Below, one piece after another: positions 29,358 to 41,499 of a DNA stretch of 64,000 bases; position 1 is the stretch's first letter; every line of letters starts with the position of its first letter. This stretch comes from Kitasatospora cinereorecta. GTDB taxonomy: Bacteria; Actinomycetota; Actinomycetes; Streptomycetales; Streptomycetaceae. A program made the translations under genes and the position numbers. The stretch covers positions 1,067,001 to 1,131,000 of the forward strand of contig NZ_JAMZDX010000001.1 of the NCBI RefSeq assembly GCF_024172095.1, given 5' to 3'. Under the pieces are notes generated by a model, which was not told the DNA's origin, did no database searches, and saw only the letters and a program-made list of their open reading frames with translations.

Positions 29358-30671
29358 CTAGACCTCGCCGCGCGCCATCCGCATCAGGCGGTCGAGCACG
29401 GTGCCGCCGCTCACCCGCAGACCGTCGTGCTCCCACTCGTTGGTCACCCACGCGCGCACGTTGCCGACCGCGTCCGCGGTCTCCAGCGAGTGGGCGGTGT
29501 CGACGTACATGTCGTCGTGGTAGACCGCCGCGAACACCGGGACGGTGTTGGCCTCGAGCCGCTCCGGGTCGTACAGGTCGGCCCAGTCCGTGCGCTCCGC
29601 GAGCAACTGCGCGGTCTCGCGCAGCGGGCGCAGCGCGGGGTCGGTCTCGAACATCCAGGGGTAGATCATCTCGCCGGTCAGCAGCACCGGCCGGTCCGCG
29701 CGCAGCGCCTGCTCCGCGTCGAACTCCGGGAACTCCTTGCGGACGCGCTCCGCCGACCACTCCGTGCCGCCCGCGTCCACAGAACGCTGGCCGTAGATGG
29801 ACTCGTGCAGCACGGCGTACAGCGGTTCCTGGGCGAAGGAGAGCTGGGCCTTGGCGCCGGCGAGGAAGGTGTCCGACAACTCGGGGCCCCCGGCGCCCTC
29901 CACCCACGCCTCCTCCAGGAGGTGGTGCAGGCTGTGCGAACCGGTGCCGCTGCCCAGCATCAGCCCGAGCGCCTGGAAGGCCTGCACGGTCAGCACACCG
30001 CCGTCCGGCAACGCGGCCGGGCGCTCGGCCAGGTGCGCGGCGATCCCCCGCACGACGGCCACATCCTGCGGGTAGCGCGCGTAGTGCGCGGCGTTCTTGC
30101 GGGCGACCCGCGGATAGGCCGCCCGGTACACCTCGTCCGCCGACCGGCGAAGGCCCGCCAGGCCGCCGGTGACGAACGCCTCGCGCAGGCCCTCGGGCGC
30201 CAGCGACAGGTACGTCAGCGTGCAGAAGCCGCCGAAGCTCTGCCCGAGCAGGCTCCACCGGCCGCCCTCGCCCAGCAGGTGACGGCGGATCAGCTCGGCG
30301 TCCCGGACGATCGAGTCCGCGCGGAAGCCGGCCAGGTAGTCGGCCTGCTCCTGCGGGCCGCCGCGGCGGCCCAGCGTCTGGCGGGTGGCCGGGGTGGAGC
30401 GGCCGGTGCCGCGCTGGTCGAGCAGCAACACCCGGTAGTCGTCCAGCGCGCGGGTCAGCCAGCCGTCCCGCCCGAGCGGCCGGTTGGCCTTCCCGCCGGG
30501 GCCGCCCTGGAGATAGAGCAGCCACGGGAGGTCGTCGCCCTCACGGCCGGCGGCCACCACCTCACGCGCGTAGACCTCGATCAGTTCGCCGTCCGGAGCC
30601 CGGTGGTCGAGCGGGACCCGGAAGACGTGGTCGGTGGTCACGATTCCGGGCAGGCGGCTGACGGTGGACAT
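29358..30671 (-). CDS. S33-family alpha/beta hydrolase, proline iminopeptidase-like
   Basis: This 437-residue cytoplasmic hydrolase resembles prolyl aminopeptidases. The oxyanion loop is LQGGPGGKANRP (the HGGPG motif with Gln for His), the conserved LLDQRGTGRST follows, and the nucleophile serine is in LLGQSFGGFCTL. A large helical cap domain (about residues 160-320) and the C-terminal histidine in EWEHDGLRVSGG complete the fold. It would release N-terminal proline or similar residues from short peptides. ATG 30671 is preceded by AAGGAG. Confidence 0.85.
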   Translation of the reverse strand: MSTVSRLPGIVTTDHVFRVPLDHRAPDGELIEVYAREVVAAGREGDDLPWLLYLQGGPGGKANRPLGRDGWLTRALDDYRVLLLDQRGTGRSTPATRQTLGRRGGPQEQADYLAGFRADSIVRDAELIRRHLLGEGGRWSLLGQSFGGFCTLTYLSLAPEGLREAFVTGGLAGLRRSADEVYRAAYPRVARKNAAHYARYPQDVAVVRGIAAHLAERPAALPDGGVLTVQAFQALGLMLGSGTGSHSLHHLLEEAWVEGAGGPELSDTFLAGAKAQLSFAQEPLYAVLHESIYGQRSVDAGGTEWSAERVRKEFPEFDAEQALRADRPVLLTGEMIYPWMFETDPALRPLRETAQLLAERTDWADLYDPERLEANTVPVFAAVYHDDMYVDTAHSLETADAVGNVRAWVTNEWEHDGLRVSGGTVLDRLMRMARGEV

Positions 30672-31208
30672 GCGACTCCTTGGTGCGGGCTGGTCACAGG
30701 CGTGTCGGGACGGGTCCCGCCGGGGTCTCCGGTGCGGGCGCCGATGCCCCCGCACCGTATCCTGACGGCGGACAGGAGCCGCTGCGGGGCGGCCGCCACA
30801 CACGGCACCCCGGGGGCGGCGACACGACCCACCCCGCACCGGCGGTGCTCGCACAGCACCGCCGAGCCGGGCCCGGCCGGACACCACACCGGTTCCGAGA
30901 CCCGGCGGGCGGCCGTGACCTGGCACAGGTGCGCCGCGTTCAACCTGCGGGACACCGCCCTCCACGGGCGGTCCCGGCGGCGGGTCGACGGCCGGGCCGG
31001 CGCAGCGCAGCGCCGTACGGCCGGTGCCCCGGAACGGGCGGCACGCCCGCGCGGGCGGTACCGCACCCCGCAGCGCGGGGAGCCGGCCGGGCCAGTCCAC
31101 GTCGGACCCGCACGGTCCGGCGGAGGAGCAGCACAGATCGCGATCGAGCACACTGGCGGCCGACCGAGGACGCAGCAGCCGTCGGCCGATCAAGGGGAGG
31201 AGTACCCG
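30672..31208. other. 537-bp intergenic region between divergent genes
   Basis: This gap separates the S33 hydrolase gene from the debranching-like gene. A perfect 10-bp hairpin is present at 30840-30864 (CGGCGGTGCT arms), and GGGGAGGAG near the end is the ribosome binding site of the following GTG start. I see no convincing promoter pair and no codon-biased gene. The open frames crossing it arise from the lack of stop codons in GC-rich DNA. Confidence 0.5.
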
Positions 31209-33755
31209 GTGACCGCGTCAAGGCCACCACAGGCCGCACCAGATTCGGTGTACCCCACCGCGGCGCCGCCTCCGACCCCGCCGGGCCCCCCGGGCCCCGC
31301 CGTCCCGCCCCGCCCCGTCGCACCGCCCGTGGGTGCGGCCGACCTCCCGCGTCCGACGGGCGCGCCCGGTGCCGCCGGGGGCCCGCCGGCCGGTACGCAG
31401 TTTGCAGGTGCGCCCTTCGCCGGTGCGCCGTTTGCCGGCGGTTCGTTGGCCGGTGCGTCGCTTGCCGGCGGTCCGTCCGTCGCTGGTCCGCCGATCGGCA
31501 GTCCGTCCACCGGTAGTGCGTCCCTCGGCAGTCCGTCCCCTGGCGGGCCGTCAGCCGGTGGTCCGGCGCTCGGCGGAGCCGCGGTCGGCGGGCCGAGGCC
31601 GCCCGTCGGCGCGCCTCCACGTCCGCAGCCGGCCGTCTCGCACGACGCTGTGATGTGCGTGAACGCTCCCGGCATGGCGCTCTCCGCCCCCGACGGTCAG
31701 CTCCGCGGGCAGGGACTGCACGGCTTCTTCCGGGCCGGCGTCCGGACCGTGGCCAGGATGGAGGTCCGCCTCGGCGGGATCGAACCGATGCCGCTCCAGG
31801 GCACGCTGACCACCTCTGCCTCCGCCCGCTTCCTCGGCTCCGTCCGGATCCCCGGAGATCCCGATCCGGACCCGGCGCTGACCGTGGAGCGCCTGCGCCA
31901 CGCCGACGGCGCGGAGACCATAACGGTGCGCAACACCGGTGCCCGCCCCGCCCGGCTCCCGCTGGAGATCGCACTCGGTACCGACCTCGGCCTGCTCACC
32001 GAGGTCGCGGCCGGCCGCCGGCTCGCCGACCTGCCCGGCCAGGTGCAGTCCTCCGGTCTCCGCTGGTCCGGCCACGGGCGGGCCGCGGCGGTCTCCGCCC
32101 GCCCCTCGCCGCACGCCGTCCTGGCCGGCGCGGGCGTGCTGCGCTGGGACTTGGAGGTGCAGCCCGGCGCCCGCTGGTCCGTCGAGCTGCGGGCCGAGCT
32201 GGAGACCGCCCCGTCCAGCGGCCGCCCGCCGACCGGTCGCGGCGCGGGCGTACCGCTGCCCTGGGCCGAACCTGAGATCCGCTGCGACGACTCGCGGGCC
32301 GAGCGGTTGGTCACCCGCTCGCTGGACGCTCTCGGCGCCCTGCTGAGCGCCGATTCCGATCGTCCCACCGACCTGTACACCGCCTCCGGGGCGCCGTGGC
32401 GCTTCGGTCTGACCGCCGCCGACGCGCTCTGGGCGGCCCGGTTCACCCTGCCCCTCGGCACCCGCCTGGCCGCCGGCACGCTCCGCGCGCTGGCCCGCCG
32501 CCAGCAGGGCACCGCCGGTTCCGGCGCCCCGGGCGCGCCCACGGGATCGGCGGGCTCCGGTGGCGCTGCCGGGCCGGGCGCGACCGCCGCCGCTGGAACC
32601 TCCGGCGCGACAGGCGCAACAGGGGCGGCCGGGTCCGCGGAGTCCGCGCAGGCGTCGGACGGTCTCATCCCCGGCCCGCTGCGCCACGGCGGCCCCGAGC
32701 TGCCGCCCACCTGCACCGCCACCGAGGCGACCCTGCTGTTCGTCACGGTGTTGGCGGAGGCGTGGCGCTGGGGTCTGCCCCGCGCCGAGGTCGCCGAGCT
32801 GCTGCCCGCCGCCGAGCGGGCGCTGGCGGCCCTGCGTGCCTCCCTCGCCGACGGGACGGACGGCCCGGAGGGGTTCGTGGTCGACTTCGGGAGGTCGGCC
32901 GAGGAACGGACGGCACGACCGGTCCCGGCCCGGTGCGAGGTGCAGGCGCAGGCCCACCGTGCCGCGCTGCACGGCGCCGACCTGCTGGAGGCCTTCGGTC
33001 GCCCCGGCGCGGCGGAGTGGCGCGCCTGGGCCGCCCGGCTGCGGGAGAGATTCCGTGACCGGTTCTGGGTCGACGACCTGTCCGGCGGCCGCCCGGCCGC
33101 CGCGCTGCTGCCCGACGGCCGCCCGCTCCCGGCACTCGCCTCCACCGTGGTCCACCTCTTCGACCTCGGGCTGGCGGCCGACGGCGAGGCGTACGAGGGA
33201 CTGCTCGACCGTGAGCAGACCCGCGTCCTCGCCCAGCGCCTGGCCACCCCCGAACTCGACTGCGGCTGGGGCCTGCGGACGCTGACCGCCAAGTCGCCCA
33301 GGTTCAACCCGCTCGGCCACCGCAGCGGTGCCGTCCGGGTGCACGAGACGGTGCTTGCCGTGACCGGGCTGGCCGAGGCCGGCTTCGAACGGGAGGCCGG
33401 GGCGCTGCTGGAGGGCCTGCTGGACGCTGCTGCGCACTTCGACAGCCGCCTGCCCGAGATGTACGCGGGCGAGCAGAAGGTGGCCGACTGTCCGCCGGTG
33501 CCGCACCCGGCGGCGTGCCGTCCGGCGGCGGTCGCGTCCGCGGCGGCGGTCCACCTCGTCCTGGCGCTCGCCGGGGTCCGCCCCGACGTGCCCGCGAACC
33601 GGGTGACCGTCCGCCCGGCCAGCACGGCGCCGCTCGGCGAGCTCCAGCTCACCGGACTCCGGGTGGCGGGCGAGACCTTCTCGATCCGGGTCAGTCGCAT
33701 CGGCGTCGCGGTGGTGGAGGAGGCGGCGGCGTCCCTGCAGCTGGGGGCGCGATAG
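31209..33755 (+). CDS. Glycogen-debranching-like protein with a pentapeptide-repeat N-terminal region
   Basis: This 848-residue protein has a disordered N-terminal 140 residues and then an amylo-alpha-1,6-glucosidase-type architecture. An N-terminal beta-sandwich debranching domain starts around [20 protein letters not shown], and an alpha/alpha-barrel follows ([62 protein letters not shown]). The family trims alpha-1,6 branches of glycogen-like polymers; catalytic carboxylates cannot be fixed without an alignment. Linkers at about residues 435-480 are Gly/Ala-rich. GTG 31209 follows AGGGGAGGAG. The tandem 15-bp repeat at 31401-31595 lies within it. Confidence 0.8.
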   Translation: MTASRPPQAAPDSVYPTAAPPPTPPGPPGPAVPPRPVAPPVGAADLPRPTGAPGAAGGPPAGTQFAGAPFAGAPFAGGSLAGASLAGGPSVAGPPIGSPSTGSASLGSPSPGGPSAGGPALGGAAVGGPRPPVGAPPRPQPAVSHDAVMCVNAPGMALSAPDGQLRGQGLHGFFRAGVRTVARMEVRLGGIEPMPLQGTLTTSASARFLGSVRIPGDPDPDPALTVERLRHADGAETITVRNTGARPARLPLEIALGTDLGLLTEVAAGRRLADLPGQVQSSGLRWSGHGRAAAVSARPSPHAVLAGAGVLRWDLEVQPGARWSVELRAELETAPSSGRPPTGRGAGVPLPWAEPEIRCDDSRAERLVTRSLDALGALLSADSDRPTDLYTASGAPWRFGLTAADALWAARFTLPLGTRLAAGTLRALARRQQGTAGSGAPGAPTGSAGSGGAAGPGATAAAGTSGATGATGAAGSAESAQASDGLIPGPLRHGGPELPPTCTATEATLLFVTVLAEAWRWGLPRAEVAELLPAAERALAALRASLADGTDGPEGFVVDFGRSAEERTARPVPARCEVQAQAHRAALHGADLLEAFGRPGAAEWRAWAARLRERFRDRFWVDDLSGGRPAAALLPDGRPLPALASTVVHLFDLGLAADGEAYEGLLDREQTRVLAQRLATPELDCGWGLRTLTAKSPRFNPLGHRSGAVRVHETVLAVTGLAEAGFEREAGALLEGLLDAAAHFDSRLPEMYAGEQKVADCPPVPHPAACRPAAVASAAAVHLVLALAGVRPDVPANRVTVRPASTAPLGELQLTGLRVAGETFSIRVSRIGVAVVEEAAASLQLGAR
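31401..31595 (+). repeat. 13 tandem 15-bp units encoding a [FLS]-x-G-[AGS]-P pentapeptide
   Basis: Thirteen consecutive 15-bp units encode pentapeptides such as [20 protein letters not shown] and SAGGP, in frame with the debranching-like gene. Several codons are rare for this genome (TTT, TTG, CTT, TCA). The units are imperfect, so the array is old, but the unbroken periodicity indicates expansion by slippage or unequal exchange. Confidence 0.85.
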
Positions 33756-33888
33756 CGAGGCGCCGCGGGAGCGGGAGCGGGTGCGCGGAGGCGGGCGCGG
33801 TGGCGGGCACGGTGGCGGGGCATGGAGGCCGACCGGGCCGGCCTCGGCGACCCGGCTCCCGGGGGCGGGCCGGTCGACGGTCTGTGTT

Positions 33889-33912
33889 TATCGTCAGAGA
33901 GACGACTATGAT
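33889..33912 (+). promoter_or_regulatory. Promoter and operator of the Nudix regulator gene
   Basis: An inverted repeat TCGTC-AGAGA-GACGA (33891-33905) sits immediately upstream of TATGAT (33907-33912). A start about seven bases later would coincide with ATG 33920, which has no ribosome binding site, so the message is probably leaderless. The repeat lies in the spacer between -35 and -10, a typical repressor position. Confidence 0.6.
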
Positions 33913-33919
33913 CGTCGCC

Positions 33920-34663
33920 ATGTCGCGTTATGACCCGTCGGCCTTCCCCCCGTTCGCCGTCACCGTGGACCTGGTGGTGCTGACGGTGCGGGAGCACGCG
34001 CTGTGCGCGCTGCTGGTGAAGCGCGGTGAGGCGCCGTTCCAGGGGTACTGGGCCCTGCCCGGCGGATTCGTCCGCCCGGACGAGGGCCTGGCCGAGGCGG
34101 CCTCCCGCGAACTCGCCGAGGAGACCGGCCTGCGCGCCCACTCGACGCCGGGCCAGGCCACGGCCGGTGCGCACCTCGAACAGCTCGCGACGTACGGCCA
34201 CCCGCAGCGCGACCCGCGGATGCGTGTGGTCAGCGTCGCGTACCTGGTGCTGGCGCCCGACCTGCCCACCCCGCGGCCGGGCGGCGACGCCAGCAGCGCC
34301 CGCTGGGCGCCGGTCGGGGAACTGCTCGGCAAGACGCCGTCCGACGGCGTGCCGCTCGCCTTCGACCACGGCCAGATCCTGGCCGACGGCGTGGAGCGGG
34401 CCCGCTCGAAGATCGAGTACTCCTCGCTGGCGACCGCCTTCTGTCCGCCCGAGTTCACCGTCGGTGAGCTGCGCCGGGTTTACGAGGCGGTCTGGGGCGT
34501 GGTTCTCGACCCGCGCAACTTCCACCGGAAGGTGACCGGTACCCCCGGCTTCCTGCTGCCCTCCGGCGGGACGACGACCCGTCAGGGTGGCCGCCCGGCC
34601 CAGCTCTTCACGGCGGGCGGGGCGACCGTCCTCAACCCGCCGATGCTCCGCCCGGAGTCCTGA
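33920..34663 (+). CDS. NrtR-like Nudix-domain transcriptional regulator
   Basis: The 247-residue protein combines a Nudix domain with a C-terminal winged helix. The Nudix box is complete: [18 protein letters not shown] continuing into AEETGL. The second half contains [20 protein letters not shown] and [15 protein letters not shown], which match the winged helix of NrtR, a regulator that senses ADP-ribose-type ligands and controls NAD or sugar genes. The inverted repeat over its own promoter suggests autoregulation. An ATG at 33908 is in frame, but it overlaps the -10, so 33920 is preferred. Whether the Nudix site is catalytic or only senses a ligand cannot be decided here. Confidence 0.82.
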   Translation: MSRYDPSAFPPFAVTVDLVVLTVREHALCALLVKRGEAPFQGYWALPGGFVRPDEGLAEAASRELAEETGLRAHSTPGQATAGAHLEQLATYGHPQRDPRMRVVSVAYLVLAPDLPTPRPGGDASSARWAPVGELLGKTPSDGVPLAFDHGQILADGVERARSKIEYSSLATAFCPPEFTVGELRRVYEAVWGVVLDPRNFHRKVTGTPGFLLPSGGTTTRQGGRPAQLFTAGGATVLNPPMLRPES

Positions 34664-34895
34664 GCCCCGCCGCCCGCTCTACCGCAGCGGCCCGCTCCGG
34701 GCGTCCGAGGCCCGTCGGGGGCAGTCAGGGGCCCGCCCGAGGCCCGTCGGCGGCCGGGGCTGTCGCCTGATCGGGTGAGGTGGGCGGGCGCACCGCTGCC
34801 GAGGGATCCGGAATGCCCGGAATCTCCGTTCCCGCGTCCTAGCCTGCTGGCTCAGGCACTGCGGGGACGGCGCCCGGACATGGGAGCAGGCAGCG

Positions 34896-36257
<1,362 letters not shown>

Positions 36258-36405
36258 CGGCTCTAGCCCCGGCCGGAGACCGGCCGGTAGCCCTCCCCGA
36301 CGGCGGCGACCACCCGTCCCGCTGCCCCGCCCGCCCACCGGCCCTTCCGCCCACCCCACCCCGCCCGCGCGGCTCACGCGCGGACCGACCCGAAGCGAGT
36401 GACCC

Positions 36406-37224
36406 GTGCGCGTACTGGCCTACGAGCTGCGCCGTCTGCGCGGCCTGCGTTCGACCTGGCTGATCCTCGCCGCCGTGCTGCTCTGCGACGCCGCCGTGGC
36501 GGCGGTGCTGGCGCGGCAGGTGCCGGACGGCGCGCTGGCGGTGCCGACGGCCGTCCGGTCCGTGGCGGCGGCGGTGCCGCTGTTGCCGCTGCCGATCGCG
36601 GCGCTCGGTGCCGGTGCGCTCGGGGCGCTGTCGTACGGGCACGAGGTGCGGCACCCGGGGCTGGCGGCGTCGAGGGTGGCGTTCGGGCGGCGGGTCGGGC
36701 TGCTGGTGGGCAAGTCGGTGGTGATCGGGGCGGTCTCGGCGGCGCTGGCGGTGGTGACGCTGCTGCTGGACGCGGTGGCGGTGCGGCTCGCGCTGCCGTC
36801 CTCGGTCGATCCTGCGCCCGCCTTCCGGCCGGACGTCTTCGGGTCGGATCCGGCGGGTCTGCTGGCGGCGGGGGCGCCGGGGCGTCCGCTGCTGGCGTTC
36901 GCCCTGCTGGTGGTGGTGGGCGGTTGGGCCGGTCTGCTGACCACCTCGCTGGTGCGCAGCGCCGCGGCCGGGCTGCTGGTGCTGTGCGCGCTGCCCGTGC
37001 TGCTGGAGCCGGCGGTCGGGATGATCCTGCGTCAGGCAGGCCGGTACTGGCCGGCGTGGGTGCGCGAGCTGCTGCCGTTCCAGTATGGGCTGGACTGGGT
37101 GCGGGGCGAGCCGGGCGCAGCGGCCGTCGGACCGGATCCGGTGCTGTTCGCGGCGCTCGCCGCCCCGGTGCTGGTGCTCCTGGTGGCGGCCGTGCTGGCG
37201 CAGGTGCGACGCCGCGCCCTCTGA
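36406..37224 (+). CDS. ABC-2-type transporter permease
   Basis: This 272-residue hydrophobic protein has about six predicted membrane segments and no signal peptide. It begins with MRVLAYELRRLRGLRSTWLI, the amphipathic entry helix typical of ABC-2 permeases, and has a conserved YGHEVRHPGLAAS turn between segments. It is the partner of the ATPase encoded just upstream. The substrate is unknown. GTG 36406 is preceded by a weak GCGAG. The 194-bp gap between the two genes contains the hexamer array and a stem-loop. Confidence 0.8.
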   Translation: MRVLAYELRRLRGLRSTWLILAAVLLCDAAVAAVLARQVPDGALAVPTAVRSVAAAVPLLPLPIAALGAGALGALSYGHEVRHPGLAASRVAFGRRVGLLVGKSVVIGAVSAALAVVTLLLDAVAVRLALPSSVDPAPAFRPDVFGSDPAGLLAAGAPGRPLLAFALLVVVGGWAGLLTTSLVRSAAAGLLVLCALPVLLEPAVGMILRQAGRYWPAWVRELLPFQYGLDWVRGEPGAAAVGPDPVLFAALAAPVLVLLVAAVLAQVRRRAL

Positions 37225-37325
37225 CCGACCCGGCCCGGGCCCACCAGCAGCCTCGCCGAGCCCCAACCCACACCCCGCCGACCCCGCACCGAACACACGG
37301 CGGACCCGTTATGACGCTTATGGCC

Positions 37326-37345
37326 ACTTCTTCCTGATAAGAAGT
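37326..37345. promoter_or_regulatory. 20-bp inverted repeat upstream of whiH, candidate WhiH operator
   Basis: ACTTCTTCCTGATAAGAAGT has perfect 7-bp arms and a 6-bp centre. It touches the candidate sigma-WhiG promoter, which fits autoregulation by a GntR-family dimer. This DNA is conspicuously AT-rich for the genome. Confidence 0.65.
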
Positions 37346-37369
37346 CAATTATCCGGTCACGGCCGATCA
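37345..37369 (+). promoter_or_regulatory. Candidate sigma-WhiG promoter of whiH
   Basis: GCCGATCA (37362-37369) differs by one base from the GCCGATAA -10 of the motility/sporulation sigma factor WhiG. A TCAA (37345-37348) could serve as the -35, although the 13-bp spacing is short. In S. coelicolor whiH is known to depend on sigma-WhiG. Confidence 0.5.
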
Positions 37370-37432
37370 CCCTTTCGTGTGCTTTTCAGGAGAATCCTCA
37401 AGGCGGCTCCGCCGATCGCCGACAAAGGACCT

Positions 37433-38305
37433 GTGAGTACCCTTGCGCACCCCACCATGACCGCGGCCCGCCAGACCGAGTCGATCTCCGTCGGCGAGCT
37501 GGACCGTTTCCCCTACGCCGATCGGCCCACCCCGCCGGCCCCCCGCTGGGAGGGCGCGGAGTCCGAGCTCGCCCGGGTCGGCCGCAAGACCACCAGCAGC
37601 CGCGGCCGCGGCCTGCACGGCCAGCTGGTGCAGCAGCTCGGCCAGATGATCGTCTCCGGCGACCTGGGCGCCGACCGGCCGCTGGTGCCCGAGGAGATCG
37701 GCCAGCGCTTCGAGGTGTCCCGCACCGTCGTCCGCGAGTCGCTGCGGGTGCTGGAGGCCAAGGGCCTGGTGTCCGCGCGGCCGAACGTGGGCACCCGGGT
37801 CCGTCCGGTCGGCGACTGGAACCTGCTGGACCCCGACATCATCGAGTGGCGCGCCTTCGGCCCGCAGCGCGACGAGCAGCGCCGCGAGCTGTTCGAGCTG
37901 CGCTGGGCGATCGAGCCGCTGGCCGCCCGGCTGGCCGCCGGCCACGGCCGGGAGGACGTCCAGGCCCGCCTGGTCGAGCTGACCGAGATCATGGGCCACG
38001 CCGGCGCCCAGGGCGACCTGGTCAGCTACGGCCGGGCCGACGCGGAGCTGCACGGCCTGGTCCTGCAGATGGCGGGGAACCGGATGCTGGAGCACCTCTC
38101 CGGGATCGTCTCGTGCGCTCTCCAGGTCTCCGGGGGCACCGGCACCACCTGCGAGCGGCCCTCGGACTCCGCGGTGAGCCTGCACGCCCGGCTGGTCGAC
38201 GCGCTCGGCACCGGGGACGGCACGGCGGCGGAGGCCGCGGTACGGGCGCTGCTCACCGTCCACCCGGACGTGGAGCACGCCGTGCCCGCCCCCCGCGAGC
38301 ACTGA
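37433..38305 (+). CDS. whiH: Sporulation regulator WhiH, GntR family
   Basis: WhiH is a GntR/FadR-type regulator needed for sporulation septation in aerial hyphae. The 290-residue protein has about 60 disordered residues, then the winged helix (LHGQLVQQLGQMIVSGDLGA, EIGQRFEVSRTVVRESLRVLE, GLVSARPNVGTRV) and a FadR C-terminal helical ligand domain with LFELRWAIEPLAARLAAGH and DAELHGLVLQMAGNRML. It lies directly upstream of hrdB, the known streptomycete order. GTG 37433 with AAAGGAC upstream gives a length close to the S. coelicolor protein; ATG 37457 is possible. Confidence 0.92.
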   Translation: MSTLAHPTMTAARQTESISVGELDRFPYADRPTPPAPRWEGAESELARVGRKTTSSRGRGLHGQLVQQLGQMIVSGDLGADRPLVPEEIGQRFEVSRTVVRESLRVLEAKGLVSARPNVGTRVRPVGDWNLLDPDIIEWRAFGPQRDEQRRELFELRWAIEPLAARLAAGHGREDVQARLVELTEIMGHAGAQGDLVSYGRADAELHGLVLQMAGNRMLEHLSGIVSCALQVSGGTGTTCERPSDSAVSLHARLVDALGTGDGTAAEAAVRALLTVHPDVEHAVPAPREH

Positions 38306-38485
38306 GCCGGCCGGGTCGGCCGAGCGGAACGGACGGGACTCCGGCCGGCCGGGCACGGATCGCGCGATCGGCGCGGACCGCGCGGCGGGCGTGGCCGGAG
38401 GGCCGTCGACGGCCCCGGACGTAGGCTGCTCGGGGCAGGTGGGAGCGGCTTCGCGGTGGTGTGACCGGCGCCACGACGGGCATGC

Positions 38486-38510
38486 GTAACACTTGAGGGG
38501 CGGCAGCGAT
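38486..38510 (+). promoter_or_regulatory. Possible ECF-type hrdB promoter
   Basis: GTAAC (38486-38490) and CGAT (38507-38510), 16 bp apart, have the look of an ECF sigma promoter. hrdB in streptomycetes is known to be transcribed by an ECF factor (ShbA), but I cannot confirm its exact consensus from memory. Confidence 0.35.
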
Positions 38511-38533
38511 GTGTACGGAGCGGAAGCAGCTCC

Positions 38534-38559
38534 GGAATACCACCACATGTCACAATGCT
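38534..38559 (+). promoter_or_regulatory. Candidate sigma-R promoter of hrdB
   Basis: GGAAT (38534-38538) is followed after exactly 18 bp by GCT, one base off the sigma-R consensus GGAAT-N18-GTT. A sigma-R-dependent second hrdB promoter is known in S. coelicolor and links thiol stress to replenishing the principal sigma factor. Confidence 0.55.
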
Positions 38560-38673
38560 GTGTTGGTCTGCGGCGCTGCTGCCGTCCTGCAGACCCACGC
38601 CCCGTCCACCCACCCGAGTCCTCGGGCGGTCGGGTCCGGGTTCGTGTCCACTCATTCGTCCGAGAGGTAGTTC

Positions 38674-40287
<1,614 letters not shown>

Positions 40288-40300
40288 TCGGCAACACGGT

Positions 40301-40344
40301 GTGCGAGAGGGCCCCGCGGCTTCGGCCGCGGGGCCCTCTCGCAC
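40301..40344 (+). terminator. hrdB terminator, perfect 20-bp stem with UUCG loop
   Basis: Arms 40301-40320 and 40325-40344 are perfectly complementary and are capped by TTCG, the extra-stable tetraloop. The hairpin starts 14 bp after the stop codon. Confidence 0.93.
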
Positions 40345-40471
40345 ATCGCTGCGCCGTTTCGCGGGCGGGTCGTCGCTCGTCCGGGTGGATCAAGGCCCGG
40401 CGCCCGTACGGTGAGTGATCGCTCGACTACGCTGAGCCGGTTGCTCCTCGTCGATCACCCTGGAGATCCCG

Positions 40472-41326
40472 GTGCCGCCCATCCTGGACACGCTGTCGGC
40501 CCGTCTCGGCCGCCGGGCTGTCGCCCTCGTCGCGCTGGCCGCCCTGCCCTCGCCGCTGCTCGTGCTCGGCGCCGCGGAGCCGGCCGGTGCGCAGCGCCGG
40601 ATCGTCGGCGGCTCGGCCGCCTCGACCAAGGACCACCCGTGGATGGTGGCACTCTCCAGCCGGCAGCAGTTCGGCACCGCCCGCTCCGGCCAGTTCTGCG
40701 GCGCGGCGCTGGTGAGCGAGACCAAGGTGGTGACGGCGGCGCACTGCTTCTACGACGAGTCGACCGGCCGCCCGACCGACCGACCGGGCCTGCGGGTGGT
40801 GATCGGCCGGGACGATCTGCGCGGCAGCGCCGGCCGGGAGGTGGCGGTCCGCGACATCTGGATCGATCCGGGTTACCGCTTCGCCGCCAACACCCGTGAT
40901 GTGGCGGTCCTCACGCTGGCCGAGGCGCAGACCGGCCGCTCGGTGATCGAGCTGGTGGGTGCGGGGGAGACCGAGCCGTACCAGGCCGGGACGGCGGCCG
41001 AGGTCCTCGGTTGGGGCGACACCCGCGGCAACGGCAGCTACTCGCCGACGCTGCGCGAGGTGCAGGTGCCGATCGTCTCGGACGCGGTCTGTGGTCACGC
41101 GTATCCGCAGGGTGGTGAATCCGCCTACGACGCCGCGACGATGGTGTGCGCCGGTGCGGAGCAGGGCGGCAAGGATGCCTGCCAGGGCGACAGCGGCGGC
41201 CCGTTGGTGGTGGCCGGACGGCTGGCGGGCCTGGTCTCCTGGGGCACCGGCTGCGCGGAGGCGGCCCATCCGGGGGTCTACACCCGGATCGCGGCGGTCT
41301 CCGACGCGGTGCATTCCGTGCTCTGA
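40472..41326 (+). CDS. Secreted trypsin-like serine protease (S1 family)
   Basis: The 284-residue precursor has a signal peptide of about 41 residues ending in an Ala-Gly-Ala site. The mature enzyme then begins almost at once with RIVGG, the classical activated N-terminus, so there is almost no propeptide. The catalytic triad is visible: VTAAHC (His), TRDVAVLTL (Asp) and CQGDSGGPL (Ser). An Asp six residues before the Ser (KDACQGDSGG) predicts trypsin-like Arg/Lys specificity. Four to six cysteines suggest disulfides. It lies between hrdB and parE, as in other streptomycetes. GTG 40472 follows GGAGA. Confidence 0.9.
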   Translation: MPPILDTLSARLGRRAVALVALAALPSPLLVLGAAEPAGAQRRIVGGSAASTKDHPWMVALSSRQQFGTARSGQFCGAALVSETKVVTAAHCFYDESTGRPTDRPGLRVVIGRDDLRGSAGREVAVRDIWIDPGYRFAANTRDVAVLTLAEAQTGRSVIELVGAGETEPYQAGTAAEVLGWGDTRGNGSYSPTLREVQVPIVSDAVCGHAYPQGGESAYDAATMVCAGAEQGGKDACQGDSGGPLVVAGRLAGLVSWGTGCAEAAHPGVYTRIAAVSDAVHSVL

Positions 41327-41421
41327 CGGACACTCCGGGTGATGCCCGCGCTGCCCTGAGTGCGGCGCCGGTACGTGGAGCGAGCTGACGGACACTCACC
41401 GTGAGGTGCCGGAAAGCCGAA

Positions 41422-41455
41422 ACCGGGCGGCGGACCCGAAAGTCCACCGCCCGGT
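41422..41455. terminator. Bidirectional terminator between protease and DUF7455 genes
   Basis: Arms of 14 bp (ACCGGGCGGCGGAC and its near-complement, one mismatch) flank a CCGAAA loop between two convergent genes. Confidence 0.78.
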
Positions 41456-41499
41456 CCGGTCGACCGTGGCCGGTTCAGCTCGGCGGGCCGACGGAAGCG

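Larger units (their letters stand above)
38306..38673 (+). other. 368-bp whiH-hrdB intergenic region
   Basis: This holds the hrdB promoters described separately, a short ATCGCGCGAT palindrome near 38356 and the hrdB leader. No convincing terminator hairpin follows whiH. No coding sequence is supported. Confidence 0.6.

Noticed and set aside
29055..31208. 5' extension of the debranching-like frame over 2 kb, through the S33 hydrolase gene
   Set aside because: The extended part has no streptomycete codon pattern, overlaps a well-supported gene on the other strand, and GTG 31209 has a strong ribosome binding site.
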